Shown here piece by piece: positions 16,599 through 25,451 of a stretch of DNA of 64,000 bases. The notes beneath the pieces are model-generated. The model did not search any database. It was not told where the DNA came from and saw only the letters and a list, made by a program, of their open reading frames with translations. The stretch is from Marinicella sediminis (GTDB taxonomy: Bacteria; Pseudomonadota; Gammaproteobacteria; Xanthomonadales; Marinicellaceae): contig NZ_MVBD01000010.1 in the NCBI RefSeq assembly GCF_002000055.1, positions 62,001 through 126,000 on the forward strand, given 5' to 3'. The number at the start of each line of letters is the position of its first letter. The stretch's first letter is position 1. A program made the translations under genes and the position numbers.

Positions 16599-19500
16599 TT
16601 ATTCAAATCCGTTTTGGAAGATGATGTCATTCTGACTTTCAAAAGCACCGATATCCCGTGCTGCTCCATAAGTTACAAAGCCTCTTTGATCATGAGTTGT
16701 GGCGTTCATATCACCGCCATCAATACCATCACTGCCTGATAGCAGGGCATGAGTCTGAATGCAACTGCCATCTGTCAAAGGCGTGGCGCAGCCGTTGTCC
16801 AGCAGTGGCCCGACACTGAGGGTCATGGACTCGGTGATGCCGGCAGTTGTACAGTCATTTGCATCCTGATCTGACAGGTTATTATGACCGAACACATCGC
16901 CGCCGCCAAAATATGCACAGTCTGCAGTGGTGCTACCTGTGTTGTTATAGAACAGAGAGTTGTTCAGGGCGCTGATGGTACCATACTCATTTCCAACTGC
17001 CCCACCAAAATCGCCAGTTACATTATCTGAAAAAGTGCTGTTGTTTATTTCAGTAATGGTTCCAGTATAATTGTAAATTGTCCCACCACTACTACCTGTA
17101 TTGTTAGAAAAAGTACTGTTGTTTATTTCAGTAATGATTCCTTCATTCCAGATTGCTGCAGCCCCAAGAGCCTGATTTGATGCCAGCAAGCTGTTATTGA
17201 CAGCTAAAGTACCTTCATTATAAATCGCACCCCCAAAAGATAAACCTCCAAAACCATCGACACAACTGTGTTTTAATGAGATGTTTTTCAGATCAAGATT
17301 TCCAGTACTGGAAATCCTTAATAAGCGAAACTCACTGGTATCAAGTGTATTATCATTGTTACAGGTTAAAGAACTGTTTCTTTGCAGTGTATGTCCCATA
17401 CCATCAAGGATGATGGCGGAGGTGATGGGCGCTGTGGCTGTGTGGCCATAGGTTGTATGGTTTTCATAGAAGCTGTTGTAGGTGATATCAGCATCAAGAT
17501 TAATGGTGTCTGTGGTTCCTGTATTTGCATTGGCACAGATAATCGCCTGGTTGAGTTCAGCTGTGTTGGATACTGTTTGTGTAAAAATCATGGTAGTATC
17601 TATACCCAGTTGGCTACATTGTTCAGTTTTAGATAAATACTCATAAGCACCGATGTCACGTTCATCAATGGCAGCAAACCCTCGCTGATCGGTTGGGTTA
17701 TCAACCAATGCACCTGATTTAATCGCCTCACTACCTGTCAACAGGGCATGAGTTTTAACACAACGACCTTGAGAAAGCGGTGTAAGACAGCCGTTATCAG
17801 CCAGCGCGGCAACGGAGGCAGTGGTTAATGTTCCAACATTGGGACAACCACTTGAAGAACTATCAGAAAGATTGTTGTCACCATTGAATGTTCCTGTTCC
17901 TGCACATTCTGCAACGAACATGCTACCATCGGTGGATTGGTGTAGCAGGTTATTCGCTAAATACATATTCCGGCTGCTGAAAATCACACCACCACCATCA
18001 GGAACCGCATTCCCTGAAAATGTACTGTTAATGATTATTCTGGGAACTATGCTGGGAGAGTCGTTATTCCACAAAGCGGCCCCCTCGACAGTTGCCACAT
18101 TAGTACTGAAGGTTGAGTTGGCTATACTGGTGATTTCCCCATTGGCATAGATGGCGCCTCCCTTTCCTGACTGGTTGGCATAAAAAGTACTGTTTATGAT
18201 GCCATTAATGGCATTGATTTCATTACTGTGCTGGGATTCATCCAGAGTATAAATACCACCGCCGACCAGGTAGGCCTGGTTGTTGTTTAAACTGCTGTTT
18301 GAGATGCGTAAGCTTCCATCTGCAAAATAGATACCGGCTCCGATGCCATCATGGCCTGCACCATCAGCACAACCATTTTCCAGGGTGATGTTGTTCAATT
18401 CTACATCACCTCCAGTGTCTATCAACATCAGGCGAAATTCACCAGCATCACTGGTGCCATCGTTATTACAGGCATTGCTGTTGGATAAGGCATAACCCTG
18501 ACCATCAATAACCATTTCGGAGGAGATTGTCGCAATACCTACCGGACCCAAAGGAAAATCAGCGGGAATACCTGTCATGGCATTATCAGTATAGGCAGTG
18601 CTTAAATTGATGTCGGCTGATAAATTAATGGTATCTGAAGCAGGTCCGTTAACATTGGCACATTCTATGGCTGTATTAAGTGCATCTGCACTGGCAACTG
18701 AAGTGGTAAAACCATCACCCAAACCCAATTCGTTACAAATTTCTGAATCTGCCAGATACTCAAAAGCCCCTATATCCCGACTGTTACCAAAAACAGGAAA
18801 ACCTCTCTGGTCATGAGTTGTGGCGTACATATCGCCGTCATCTCTGCCATCACTGCCTGGTAACAAGGCATGAGTCTCTATACAACCGCCATCTGCCATT
18901 GGAGTCACACAACCGTTGTCAGCCAAGGAGCCAACATTTAAGCTCATGGACATGGTAATTCCAGCATTTGTACAGTTATTTGAATCTTGGTCAGACAGAT
19001 TATTGCCACCTGAAACCGAGCCAAAGTTCAAATTACAATCTGCATTGGTGCCCGTATTATTATGGAATAGTGAGTTGCTCAGAGTTGTGATGGTGCCATT
19101 ACTGTAAATTCCCCCACCTCTAGAAGCTGTATTTCCTGAAAAAGTGCTGTTGTTTATTACAGTGATGGGGCTAGTATTGTAAATTGCCCCACCATTTTGA
19201 GATGCCGTATTGCCCGAAAAACTGCTGTTGTTTATTTCAGTAATGGCACCTTGATTCTCGATTGCACCAGAATATTGAGCCTGGTTTGATGCCAGCAAGC
19301 TGTTATTGATAGCTAAAGTACCTCGATTATGAACCGCTCCCCCAAAAGATGGGTTACCATCACCACCAGCACAACCGTGTTTTAGAGCGATGTTTTTCAA
19401 ATCAAGATCTCCAGCACTGGAAATTCTTAACAAGCGAAACTCACTGACATCAAGTGTATTATCATTGTTACAGGTTAAAGAACTGTCTCTTTGCAGCGTA

Positions 19501-19835
19501 TGTCCCAAACCATCAAGGATGATGGCAGAGTTGATGGCTGGTGTTCCTGTGTGTCCATAAGTCGTACTATCGTCATAGTAGGCCGCCAGAGTGATGTCAG
19601 CTGTGAGCTGAATGGTGTCTGCACCTGAACCGGCAGTACAGTCTGTATGTGTTCCGGCATTATTATTGGCATTGATAATTGCCTCATTGATACTGCATAC
19701 GCCATCAGAGGCTACTGTTCCATTGCTGCCATCTACTGTAATTGTTGCTGCTTGGGTTAAGCCTGTCAGCAGCAGTAAAAAAATAAAGCAATAAACAGTT
19801 TTGCGACCAGTTCTTATGTCACTGTGGTTAATCAT
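16599..19835 (-). CDS. Secreted CSLREA/choice-of-anchor-type beta-helix protein, three units, GFE tail
   Basis: A 1078-residue exported protein with a signal peptide (about 10-29). Three units of about 350 residues each carry a CSLREA-like 'GVCSINEAI..AN' or equivalent block, a 'DGxGHTLQ/YALS' rung, repeated 'INNSTFSGNTAS..GG.IYN' beta-helix coils, 'NGCVTPM..G.C..THALL.GS' and a closing 'DQRGF....DIGAFEY'. It ends DIIFQNGFE. The ATG at 19835 has GGGAGA 8 nt upstream; the frame extends 5' without family sequence. It lies 156 bp downstream of the kinase gene on the same strand, so it may be co-transcribed or be a target of the ECF sigma factor. Likely a surface or secreted adhesin-like protein. 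Confidence 0.85.
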   Translation of the reverse strand: MINHSDIRTGRKTVYCFIFLLLLTGLTQAATITVDGSNGTVASDGVCSINEAIINANNNAGTHTDCTAGSGADTIQLTADITLAAYYDDSTTYGHTGTPAINSAIILDGLGHTLQRDSSLTCNNDNTLDVSEFRLLRISSAGDLDLKNIALKHGCAGGDGNPSFGGAVHNRGTLAINNSLLASNQAQYSGAIENQGAITEINNSSFSGNTASQNGGAIYNTSPITVINNSTFSGNTASRGGGIYSNGTITTLSNSLFHNNTGTNADCNLNFGSVSGGNNLSDQDSNNCTNAGITMSMSLNVGSLADNGCVTPMADGGCIETHALLPGSDGRDDGDMYATTHDQRGFPVFGNSRDIGAFEYLADSEICNELGLGDGFTTSVASADALNTAIECANVNGPASDTINLSADINLSTAYTDNAMTGIPADFPLGPVGIATISSEMVIDGQGYALSNSNACNNDGTSDAGEFRLMLIDTGGDVELNNITLENGCADGAGHDGIGAGIYFADGSLRISNSSLNNNQAYLVGGGIYTLDESQHSNEINAINGIINSTFYANQSGKGGAIYANGEITSIANSTFSTNVATVEGAALWNNDSPSIVPRIIINSTFSGNAVPDGGGVIFSSRNMYLANNLLHQSTDGSMFVAECAGTGTFNGDNNLSDSSSSGCPNVGTLTTASVAALADNGCLTPLSQGRCVKTHALLTGSEAIKSGALVDNPTDQRGFAAIDERDIGAYEYLSKTEQCSQLGIDTTMIFTQTVSNTAELNQAIICANANTGTTDTINLDADITYNSFYENHTTYGHTATAPITSAIILDGMGHTLQRNSSLTCNNDNTLDTSEFRLLRISSTGNLDLKNISLKHSCVDGFGGLSFGGAIYNEGTLAVNNSLLASNQALGAAAIWNEGIITEINNSTFSNNTGSSGGTIYNYTGTITEINNSTFSDNVTGDFGGAVGNEYGTISALNNSLFYNNTGSTTADCAYFGGGDVFGHNNLSDQDANDCTTAGITESMTLSVGPLLDNGCATPLTDGSCIQTHALLSGSDGIDGGDMNATTHDQRGFVTYGAARDIGAFESQNDIIFQNGFE
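17041..17430 (-). repeat. Intragenic long repeat, copy in unit 3
   Basis: This segment encodes the start of the third unit of the beta-helix protein and closely matches 19150-19535. The stretch around 17325-17420 differs at only about six or seven of 90 positions from 19435-19530. The two copies are direct repeats about 2.1 kb apart within one gene. Confidence 0.8.
19150..19535 (-). repeat. Intragenic long repeat, copy in unit 1
   Basis: Partner of 17041-17430. The best-conserved portion lies at 19435-19530; similarity falls towards 19150. Recombination between the copies would delete almost exactly two units (about 2.1 kb). The second unit in between is much less similar at DNA level, which points to gene conversion or recent duplication of unit 1 into unit 3. 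Confidence 0.8.
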
Positions 19836-19991
19836 TTTGGTTCTCCCAATTAAACATACAGGTGCCAACAAACACCCCACCTAACTCATAAAGCGAGAAA
19901 ATTACTTATAAGTGCCAAATTGTTTTTTAATTGAGTTTGCCAGCGATTTGACGGTGACCCATAATGATGTTTTGAAGAGGTATTAAGGCAG

Positions 19992-22682
19992 CTATTGTAT
20001 TGCGATTTCAACCAATAGATGGATTCGCTTTAGGCCCTCTGAGTCAGGGTTGTAAATATCAGTTGCATGGTTTTTGGCTGACAACAATAATTGCTTGGCC
20101 ATTTCATTGAGATCACACTTTATTGCCATTTGCCCCAACCATAATTCGTGGTACATTCGAAGCCAGCTTTTTTCAGAGATTTTTTCCACCTCGGCTTTTA
20201 ATCTGATGATTTCTGCTTCAGCTGTTTGACAAGCGCTTGATACATCCATACCTACCTGATTGGCCAGCTGGACGATTTCTGTACTCAGTAAATTCTTGTT
20301 CTTTGACTGATAAACTGGGATGACTTGACTGAGTAATTCCTCAGATTCAACATGCCTGCCCATTTTGGCCAAAAGCCGAGCCAGATTGAATTGAGAACCA
20401 GCAACTCGCATTGGATCAGCACTGAAATACAGTTGTCGCAATTTCAGCGACTCTCGATAAAACTGTTCCGCGTTATTAAACTCCCCCATATCTTCATATA
20501 AAAACCCTAAATTATTGGTGACCAAAACATAACTAAGATTGTTCACACCTCCAAATTCCTTGTGCATATTGATGGCTGATTCAAAATAATTTTTAGCCGT
20601 TTCGAATCGTCCAGTGTCTTGATAGATAAACGCCAGTTCACCATACAATCGAGCCAAATTGGGATGCGTTTTATCGAACAGCTTATTGCCAATCTCCTGG
20701 GCCTCTAGGAATGTGTTTTCCGCTGCTGCGGTTTGATTATTGCGGTTTAATTGCGCTGCCTTGTTTATCAATCGATTGAAATATTTTGGATGGATTTTGC
20801 CATGGTCTTTTTCACCATGATGAAGTGCTTGCTCAATGTATTTAAGTTTCTGTTGATTGTCTTTGCTGGTGAATGATAATTCATTGTAAATCCTGCCTAA
20901 CAACTCATGGTCTTCGATGTTTTCATCTTGAAGTTTTTGCAAAGTGATCAAAAGCATTTCTTGTGCTTTTTCGCCTTGTCCCATACTGCCTTGCCAAGTT
21001 GCCATCTGACTGTGGTGCCAAGCCAATTCAACTGGGTCACTCAACTGTTGACTGAGTATATCAGCTGATTTGGCATATTTTTCTGCCTCCTGTGGATCAT
21101 TGCTTAAAACAGAAACCACCGCCAATTGACCCAGCGTAAAAACTTGTCCAGACAGGTCATTATTCGCAACATAAATGGGCAATGATTTTTGATAGTATTC
21201 AATGGCTTTTTTACTGTCTCCTAAATGATGATGAATGCTTGATATGGTATTAATTAATTCTGCCTTAATGATCGGTTGATCATTTAATCCATATTCAAGC
21301 AAGCGCTCTGAACTGGCTAATACATCTTGCAAGCTGATGTCTTCGCCCCGGTTGGCCAATGGAGATGCTGATTCCAAAATATTAACCAGAAAGTCTTTGG
21401 TGCGATTGGCGATCCTGGATTGTTGTTGGGCTTCTTTCCTGGCAGCAATTTCCAGATCTCTTTGCTGGCTGATTTGTTGTTGGCTGTTATACATCACCAG
21501 GGGTAAAGCAATCAAAAAGAACAGCACAACTGCTGACAATAAAGTCACTGCTGGATTTCTTGAAACCAGTTTTTTAACTTTATACCAGGCACTGTCACCC
21601 ACTGCCAAAAGCGGCTTGCCATCTAAATAGTTTTTTACATCCTGTGCCAAAGCCGAAACGGTTGGGTACCTGCGGTGTGGTTCTTTGCGAATTGCCATCA
21701 TGATGAGGTTATCCAAATCACCCCTCAATTGCTTTTTACTGTAGTTCCTGTTGAGTTTTGGTAACAGCTCGACATGACTTGGGATTGGGGGTGTTTTTTC
21801 GGTAATTTCATGAATTAATTCGCTGGGAACTTCCGAAACCACAGCCTGTGCACGTTGACCCGTTAACATTTCATACAGCAACAAGCCCAAAATATAAATA
21901 TCTGTTGCGGTTGAAATTGGAGCACCTGTGACTTGTTCGGGGCTGGAATATGCCAGCGTCATGACAGGCACAGTTTGGGTATCCACTGAGTTGGATGCCA
22001 GTATTTTAGCAATGCCAAAATCAAGTAATTTCACCACCCCATCCTTGGTTACAATGATGTTGTTAGGCTTGATATCTCGATGCACAACCAAATGAGAATG
22101 AGCATAGCTTATGGCATCACAAATTTGTAAAAAAATATGTAAATACTGCTTCAAATTAAATTGGTGTTGTTTGCAGTATTCGAGCAGTGGCAGGCCTTCT
22201 ACCCACTCTAAAATCATGTAAGGCCGAGGACTTTTTGAATCATCAAGCAATTCACCACCACCGATGAGCTGGGCAATGTTGTTATGCTTTAACTGTGCCA
22301 ACAACTCCCTTTCATTCCTGAATCGCTGTAATTCCTTATCATCATGTATCGGTTTTAGAAATTTAATGGCCACCTGATGCGCAAAATCATCTTGATTACG
22401 TTGTGCCAACCACACCTCACCCTGACCACCTATGCCCAGAGGTTCTGCTAATTTATAAGCATCGATCACTAAACCAGCTTCTATAGGCTTGATTTCCAGG
22501 CCAATGTGTACTGAATCGATGATTGTACCAGTGATGGCGACTTCATCCACATTGATTGCCAAAAGCCTTTTTACTTTGGTTTTCACCTCATCTGGAAAAT
22601 CAGACAGATCGACTACTGATTCCCGTTGATCCGCTGGGTATTCAATCGCTGTTTCAAATAATGTCTTGATTTGTTTGTTCAT
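19992..22682 (-). CDS. Transmembrane Ser/Thr protein kinase with TPR sensor domain
   Basis: An 896-residue Hanks-type kinase. Its motifs are a glycine loop at 83-90 (GIGGQGEV), Lys107 in VAIK, HRDIKPNN at 201-208 (catalytic Asp203), DFG at 221-223, and SSPEQ at 246-250. The usual APE motif is replaced by SPE. One membrane span is at about 377-398, followed by a coiled stretch and several TPR-type repeats to the C terminus, probably periplasmic. All catalytic residues are present, so it should be active. It begins 7 bp after the ECF sigma gene. ECF sigma plus TPR kinase pairs are known in this group; the kinase may phosphorylate the sigma factor or proteins linked to export. Confidence 0.92.
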   Translation of the reverse strand: MNKQIKTLFETAIEYPADQRESVVDLSDFPDEVKTKVKRLLAINVDEVAITGTIIDSVHIGLEIKPIEAGLVIDAYKLAEPLGIGGQGEVWLAQRNQDDFAHQVAIKFLKPIHDDKELQRFRNERELLAQLKHNNIAQLIGGGELLDDSKSPRPYMILEWVEGLPLLEYCKQHQFNLKQYLHIFLQICDAISYAHSHLVVHRDIKPNNIIVTKDGVVKLLDFGIAKILASNSVDTQTVPVMTLAYSSPEQVTGAPISTATDIYILGLLLYEMLTGQRAQAVVSEVPSELIHEITEKTPPIPSHVELLPKLNRNYSKKQLRGDLDNLIMMAIRKEPHRRYPTVSALAQDVKNYLDGKPLLAVGDSAWYKVKKLVSRNPAVTLLSAVVLFFLIALPLVMYNSQQQISQQRDLEIAARKEAQQQSRIANRTKDFLVNILESASPLANRGEDISLQDVLASSERLLEYGLNDQPIIKAELINTISSIHHHLGDSKKAIEYYQKSLPIYVANNDLSGQVFTLGQLAVVSVLSNDPQEAEKYAKSADILSQQLSDPVELAWHHSQMATWQGSMGQGEKAQEMLLITLQKLQDENIEDHELLGRIYNELSFTSKDNQQKLKYIEQALHHGEKDHGKIHPKYFNRLINKAAQLNRNNQTAAAENTFLEAQEIGNKLFDKTHPNLARLYGELAFIYQDTGRFETAKNYFESAINMHKEFGGVNNLSYVLVTNNLGFLYEDMGEFNNAEQFYRESLKLRQLYFSADPMRVAGSQFNLARLLAKMGRHVESEELLSQVIPVYQSKNKNLLSTEIVQLANQVGMDVSSACQTAEAEIIRLKAEVEKISEKSWLRMYHELWLGQMAIKCDLNEMAKQLLLSAKNHATDIYNPDSEGLKRIHLLVEIAIQ

Positions 22683-22689
22683 CGAATCA

Positions 22690-23223
22690 TTAGTTCTTGC
22701 TTAATTGCTGATTCAGATAATCGCCAATATAAGCTTTGGCAAAATGAACTTCTCTGGCAAAGGTCGACATTGATACATTCATGAGATCTGCCACCCGTTG
22801 CCTGGTAATGCCAACGAAATAATACAACTCAATGATTCTTGCGCTGCGTTCGCTGACAGTTGAAAGGTCATCAATGGCATCACTGATGGCACTGAAATCC
22901 AAGATATTCTGGCCAGCCACATCTAAGCCTTCAGTGAAATTAACCTGATCAAAACCACCACCGTGTTTGACCGATGATTTCCGCCTTCCATAGTCAACCA
23001 ACAGTCGGCGCATTTGACGCGCCAGTACGAAAAAATAAACGTCTTCATTGGACATTTCCATATCAGACTCGGAAATCTTCAGATAGGCCTCATGTACCAA
23101 ATCAGTGGCCGACAAGGTGTGTCCCTTTCGTTCATTCAGCATCAGTTTGTTGGCGATGCTTTTAAGCTTTTGATAGACAGATTCATTTAAGTTCTGATCA
23201 CCTGCCATTGAGTGTCTTTTCAT
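22690..23223 (-). CDS. ECF-type RNA polymerase sigma factor
   Basis: A 177-residue sigma factor of the ECF subfamily usually encoded next to Ser/Thr kinases (Sig-70_X6 type). Region 2 shows 'GHTLSATDLVHEAYLK' and 'FFVLARQMRRLLVDYGRRK' with a KHGGG motif. Region 4 holds 'RQRVADLMNVSMSTFAREVHFAKAYI', a helix-turn-helix. AGGT lies upstream of the ATG at 23223; a second ATG at 23208 is possible. No anti-sigma gene is adjacent, consistent with control by the neighbouring kinase. Target promoters cannot be identified from this window. Confidence 0.9.
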   Translation of the reverse strand: MKRHSMAGDQNLNESVYQKLKSIANKLMLNERKGHTLSATDLVHEAYLKISESDMEMSNEDVYFFVLARQMRRLLVDYGRRKSSVKHGGGFDQVNFTEGLDVAGQNILDFSAISDAIDDLSTVSERSARIIELYYFVGITRQRVADLMNVSMSTFAREVHFAKAYIGDYLNQQLSKN

Positions 23224-23378
23224 TGAATACCTGTGATTGGTGCCATAGAAATCATAACTTATCTATCATGAAAAAATCCAAAATATAAACACAGAGTTTT
23301 TTTATGAAGAATAGCTGTACTGACTTTAAGAGACCAGTACATCCTCTTTTTTTATGAAGTTTTTCTTTACTCAATTTA

Positions 23379-23404
23379 AAAGCCCCTGGATTTTGGGGCT
23401 TTTT
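23379..23404. terminator. Bidirectional hairpin after mmsB
   Basis: Arms 23379-23387 and 23396-23404 pair perfectly over 9 bp with an 8-nt loop. A/T runs flank the stem on both sides. It lies 35 bp after the mmsB stop on the minus strand and would end the valine catabolic operon. Confidence 0.8.
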
Positions 23405-23438
23405 AATCATACTTATGGTGTGACTGAATCCAAGTAAA

Positions 23439-24329
23439 TCAATGCTTTTGAAGCAGCTGCAGGATGCTGGAGAAGTCCTTGCCACCGGCGCCACCGGCCT
23501 GGTGAATCTGATACAACTGTGCGGCCAAAGCACCCAGCGGTGTGGCACTGCCCGATTTGGCGGCCAGTTCTTGTGACAGTCCCAAATCCTTACTCATCAG
23601 ATCCACCATAAAACCACCCTGATAGTCGTTGCTCGCGGGGACATGTGGCATGACATCGGGATAAGGGTTATAAACCTGTAAAGACCAATTATTGCCCGAG
23701 CTGGCTTTCATGATTTCCGACATGACTTTGGGGTCCAGGCCTTGTTGAGCACCCATGTTCAGCGCTTCAGCAGTACCGATCATGTGGATCGCCAATAACA
23801 TGTTGTTACAGATTTTCGCCACCTGTCCTGCACCGGAAGCACCGGCATGAAAAATGTGTCTGCCCATCGCACTGAGCACGGTTTTGGCCGCTTCAAAATG
23901 CGCGGCTTCTCCACCACAAATAAAGGTCAGGGTGCCGGCTTCTGCGGCAGCGGTGCCGCCTGAGACCGGCGCATCAATCATGGCGATGCCCTGTTGTTGG
24001 CAGGCTTTGGCCACCGCCCTGGCATCATCGGCTGCAATGGTCGATGAATCGATGATCAGTACGTCTTTACTGATGTCTTTGATCAGACCTTTGGCTCCCA
24101 TGTACAGGGACTTGACGATTGCCCCATTGGGTAGCATCGAAATGATGACATCGGCGTCTTTAACCGCTGACTGCGCATTGTCTGCCGTTTCAGCACCGGC
24201 CTCTTTGAGGCTGGCCATGGCGCTTTTGTTGAGGTCATAAACAGTGACCCTGAAGTCTTTTTTCAACAGGTTTTTGGCCATGTGACCACCCATGTTGCCC
24301 AAACCGATGAATGCTATGTGTTGTGTCAT
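23439..24329 (-). CDS. mmsB: 3-hydroxyisobutyrate dehydrogenase
   Basis: A 296-residue NAD-dependent dehydrogenase that oxidises 3-hydroxyisobutyrate to methylmalonate semialdehyde in valine degradation. The Rossmann glycine motif is at residues 8-13 (GLGNMG). The substrate motif 'DAPVSGGTAAAEAGTLTF' follows near 118-135, and the catalytic Lys sits in the 'GQVAKICNN' block near 170. Length is standard for the family. It is last in the four-gene operon mmsA, acyl-CoA dehydrogenase, hydrolase, mmsB, with a terminator behind it. Confidence 0.94.
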   Translation of the reverse strand: MTQHIAFIGLGNMGGHMAKNLLKKDFRVTVYDLNKSAMASLKEAGAETADNAQSAVKDADVIISMLPNGAIVKSLYMGAKGLIKDISKDVLIIDSSTIAADDARAVAKACQQQGIAMIDAPVSGGTAAAEAGTLTFICGGEAAHFEAAKTVLSAMGRHIFHAGASGAGQVAKICNNMLLAIHMIGTAEALNMGAQQGLDPKVMSEIMKASSGNNWSLQVYNPYPDVMPHVPASNDYQGGFMVDLMSKDLGLSQELAAKSGSATPLGALAAQLYQIHQAGGAGGKDFSSILQLLQKH

Positions 24330-24344
24330 ATCAGTACCTCTTAT

Positions 24345-25451
24345 TTAATTCAATTGCGGGGGTGTGAAATAGGTTTCAAGTTGTTCAGCGCCGATGTCAT
24401 CCACGCTGTTCACGCTCCAGCTGGGTTGTCCGTCTTTATCAATCAGCAGCGCCCGAATACCCTCTGCCAGATCGGGATGCATGGCACACTGAGTGGAAAC
24501 CACCAGTTCCATGGCAAAGACGTCAGATAAACTCATGTGCCTGGCCCGTCTGATCTGTTCCCTGACCAGGTGCAGGGTCACCGGACAACCATTCAACAAT
24601 GCTTTGGCCGCAAATGACAGCCATTTGTCATCGGTTTCCAGGTCTTTGAATTGTTGCACCACATCACGCAGTGAAACCGGCGCCATCAATTCATTGATCA
24701 GTTCATAATTGACCCACAGCTGGGATTCATGCACCCGTTGTTCCATTTCAACCGACTGGATGGCGGCGGTGATGCCGGCATGGGTGCCGTCTGATTCCAG
24801 AATGGCCAGTTGTAAAGCACCCAGATCAGCTGTTGAAACGGCGTGATCTGCCAGTTTGGTGAATAACGCATCAGCTGCATTCATCCGTGCACCGGTCATG
24901 CCTAAAAATTCAGCACAACGGCCAGGCATGCGATTAAAAAACCAGGATGCCCCAACATCAGGGTACAAACCAATGGTTACCTCAGGCATGGCGATCATCG
25001 ATCGTTCTGTGACAATGCGGTGCGAACCACCCACAGCCACGCCCAGACCGCCACCCATGACAATACCATCGGCATAGACCATCACTGGCTTGGAATAGGT
25101 GTGAATGGTTTCGTCCAGGCGATATTCCCGGGTGAAAAATTCATGGGCTTTTTGTGGGATTTGTCCGGCTGCGGTTTCTTTCATTGAATGATACAGCATC
25201 ACCACGTCACCACCCGCACAAAACGCTTTGTCTCCAGCACCTTCTATCCATACCGCTTTGACTTGCTCATTGGCAGCCCACTCATCAAGCGTAGCCTGCA
25301 TGGCATCAATCATATTGGTGGATAAAGCGTTGAGTGCTTTGGGGTTGTCCAAAACAATTTTGCCCAACAAACCAAAATCAGCTTCGACCAATTTGGTTTT
25401 GATGTGTTCACTCAGCCCGTGAGGCTGTTCTGTGGTTGACAGTTCCGACAT
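24345..25451 (-). CDS. 3-hydroxyisobutyryl-CoA hydrolase (HIBCH type)
   Basis: A 368-residue crotonase-superfamily protein. It carries 'NPKALNALS', the oxyanion-hole block 'FCAGGDV' and 'GIVMGGGLGVAVGGSHRI', and 'PEVTIGLYPDVGASWF', whose Glu and Asp are typical of HIBCH hydrolases rather than hydratases. Its length (over 350) and C-terminal 'HPDLAEGIRALLIDKD' segment also fit HIBCH. It releases 3-hydroxyisobutyrate from its CoA ester, supplying the substrate of MmsB. Its start shares a base with the stop of the acyl-CoA dehydrogenase gene, so the two are translationally coupled. Confidence 0.92.
   Translation of the reverse strand: MSELSTTEQPHGLSEHIKTKLVEADFGLLGKIVLDNPKALNALSTNMIDAMQATLDEWAANEQVKAVWIEGAGDKAFCAGGDVVMLYHSMKETAAGQIPQKAHEFFTREYRLDETIHTYSKPVMVYADGIVMGGGLGVAVGGSHRIVTERSMIAMPEVTIGLYPDVGASWFFNRMPGRCAEFLGMTGARMNAADALFTKLADHAVSTADLGALQLAILESDGTHAGITAAIQSVEMEQRVHESQLWVNYELINELMAPVSLRDVVQQFKDLETDDKWLSFAAKALLNGCPVTLHLVREQIRRARHMSLSDVFAMELVVSTQCAMHPDLAEGIRALLIDKDGQPSWSVNSVDDIGAEQLETYFTPPQLN

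Noticed and set aside
23291-23370. Repeated TTTTTTTATGAAG blocks and a TGTACTG/CAGTACA inverted repeat upstream of the ECF gene
   Set aside because: The repeats are short and T-rich, and the palindrome has a long loop. I could not tie it to a promoter or terminator with confidence.
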